Assembly (NCBI GenBank): GCA_036490955.1
Contig: DASXCX010000149.1
Coordinates: forward strand, 1-14,659
Direction: 5' to 3'
Origin: CAIKMD01 sp036490955
Lineage (GTDB): Bacteria; Pseudomonadota; Alphaproteobacteria; ATCC43930; CGMCC-115725
DNA length: 14,659 nt
Shown here: positions 14,416 through 14,659 of the stretch, piece after piece
Layout of the letters: each line of letters starts with the position of its first letter
How positions within the stretch are numbered: position 1 is the stretch's first letter
Notes under the pieces: model-generated
Seen by the model: only the letters and a program-made list of their open reading frames with translations
The model's database searches: none
What the model was told of the DNA's origin: nothing
Translations under genes and position numbers: made by a program

Positions 14416-14659
14416 ATGCGCGTTCTCTCCCCTCAAAGCGAGGAAGCCGGCCGGCTGATGCTCAACGGCGTCGAGCTTTTCGCCGAGCCGAGCGGTGCGC
14501 TGTGGTGGCCGGCGGCGGCGACGCTGATCGTCGCCGATCTCCATCTCGAGAAAGGCACGAGCTACGCGACACGCGGCGTGTTATTGCCGCCTTATGATAC
14601 GCGCGCGACTCTGGCGCGCCTTGCTGCGGCGATCGGCCCGCGCGTCGAGCGCGTAATCT
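14416..14659 (+). CDS. pdeM: Ligase-associated metallophosphoesterase PdeM, N-terminal part (3' end outside window)
   Basis: Only the first 81 codons are inside the window. The sequence LIVADLHLEKGTSYATRG (residues 38-55) holds the first calcineurin-type metal motif, Asp-x-His, followed by LLPPYDTRATLARLAAAIG, which is typical of PdeM, the phosphoesterase of the ligase/Exo/Lhr-Core cluster. Family knowledge suggests a metal-dependent phosphodiesterase or endonuclease that cleans or cuts DNA. The later metal motifs (GDxH, GNHD and others) lie beyond the end of the window, so integrity of the gene cannot be judged. It follows the helicase gene on the same strand after 42 bp. Confidence 0.9.
   Translation, partial: MRVLSPQSEEAGRLMLNGVELFAEPSGALWWPAAATLIVADLHLEKGTSYATRGVLLPPYDTRATLARLAAAIGPRVERVI

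Noticed and set aside
1..14659. CRISPR array, tRNA, insertion sequence, phage or toxin-antitoxin genes
   Set aside because: No regularly spaced repeats, cloverleaf sequence, transposase motif or paired small toxin gene could be recognised on either strand.

Overview
The window looks like chromosomal DNA of a GC-rich alphaproteobacterium, probably of the order Hyphomicrobiales (Beijerinckiaceae-like). This is inferred from the character of the proteins, the high GC content, and the mix of Shine-Dalgarno starts with starts that have a -10-like box right before the ATG. It holds fourteen genes I can support, two of them cut by the window edges. I see no tRNA, rRNA, CRISPR array, insertion sequence or phage gene.

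Left part (1-3300), alpha-glucan metabolism. The 3' two-thirds or so of treY (maltooligosyl trehalose synthase) runs rightward and meets an alpha-glucosidase of family GH13 tail to tail; the two coding regions overlap by 48 bp on opposite strands. A perfect 16-bp inverted repeat lies upstream of the glucosidase.

Middle part (3300-9300), a mixed set of mostly single genes on both strands. It holds a small exported protein with three VITPP repeats, a YjbQ/UPF0047 protein, a metal-dependent amidohydrolase of the amidohydrolase-2 type, an uncharacterised five-helix membrane protein, a class III (CaiB/BaiF) CoA-transferase, a short tail-anchored DUF883-like protein followed closely by a 94-residue protein of unknown function, a 63-residue hydrophilic protein with an internal duplication, and an aldo/keto reductase.

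Right part (9333-14659), a DNA repair island. An ATP-dependent DNA ligase and a metallo-beta-lactamase-fold exonuclease form a leftward operon. A ligase-associated Lhr-Core type DEXH helicase and the start of the metallophosphoesterase PdeM run rightward. These four enzymes are the known ligase/Exo/Lhr-Core/MPE nucleic-acid repair cluster. The two halves diverge from a 50-bp gap that is almost one long imperfect palindrome, with a -10-like box 5 to 7 bases before each start codon. That divergent control region is the most interesting non-coding element here. The cluster is a described system, but how it is controlled is, as far as I know, not well described.

I did not find a convincing wholly new multi-gene system. 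The best candidates for new biology are the divergent palindromic promoter, the two intergenic inverted repeats, and the small uncharacterised proteins.
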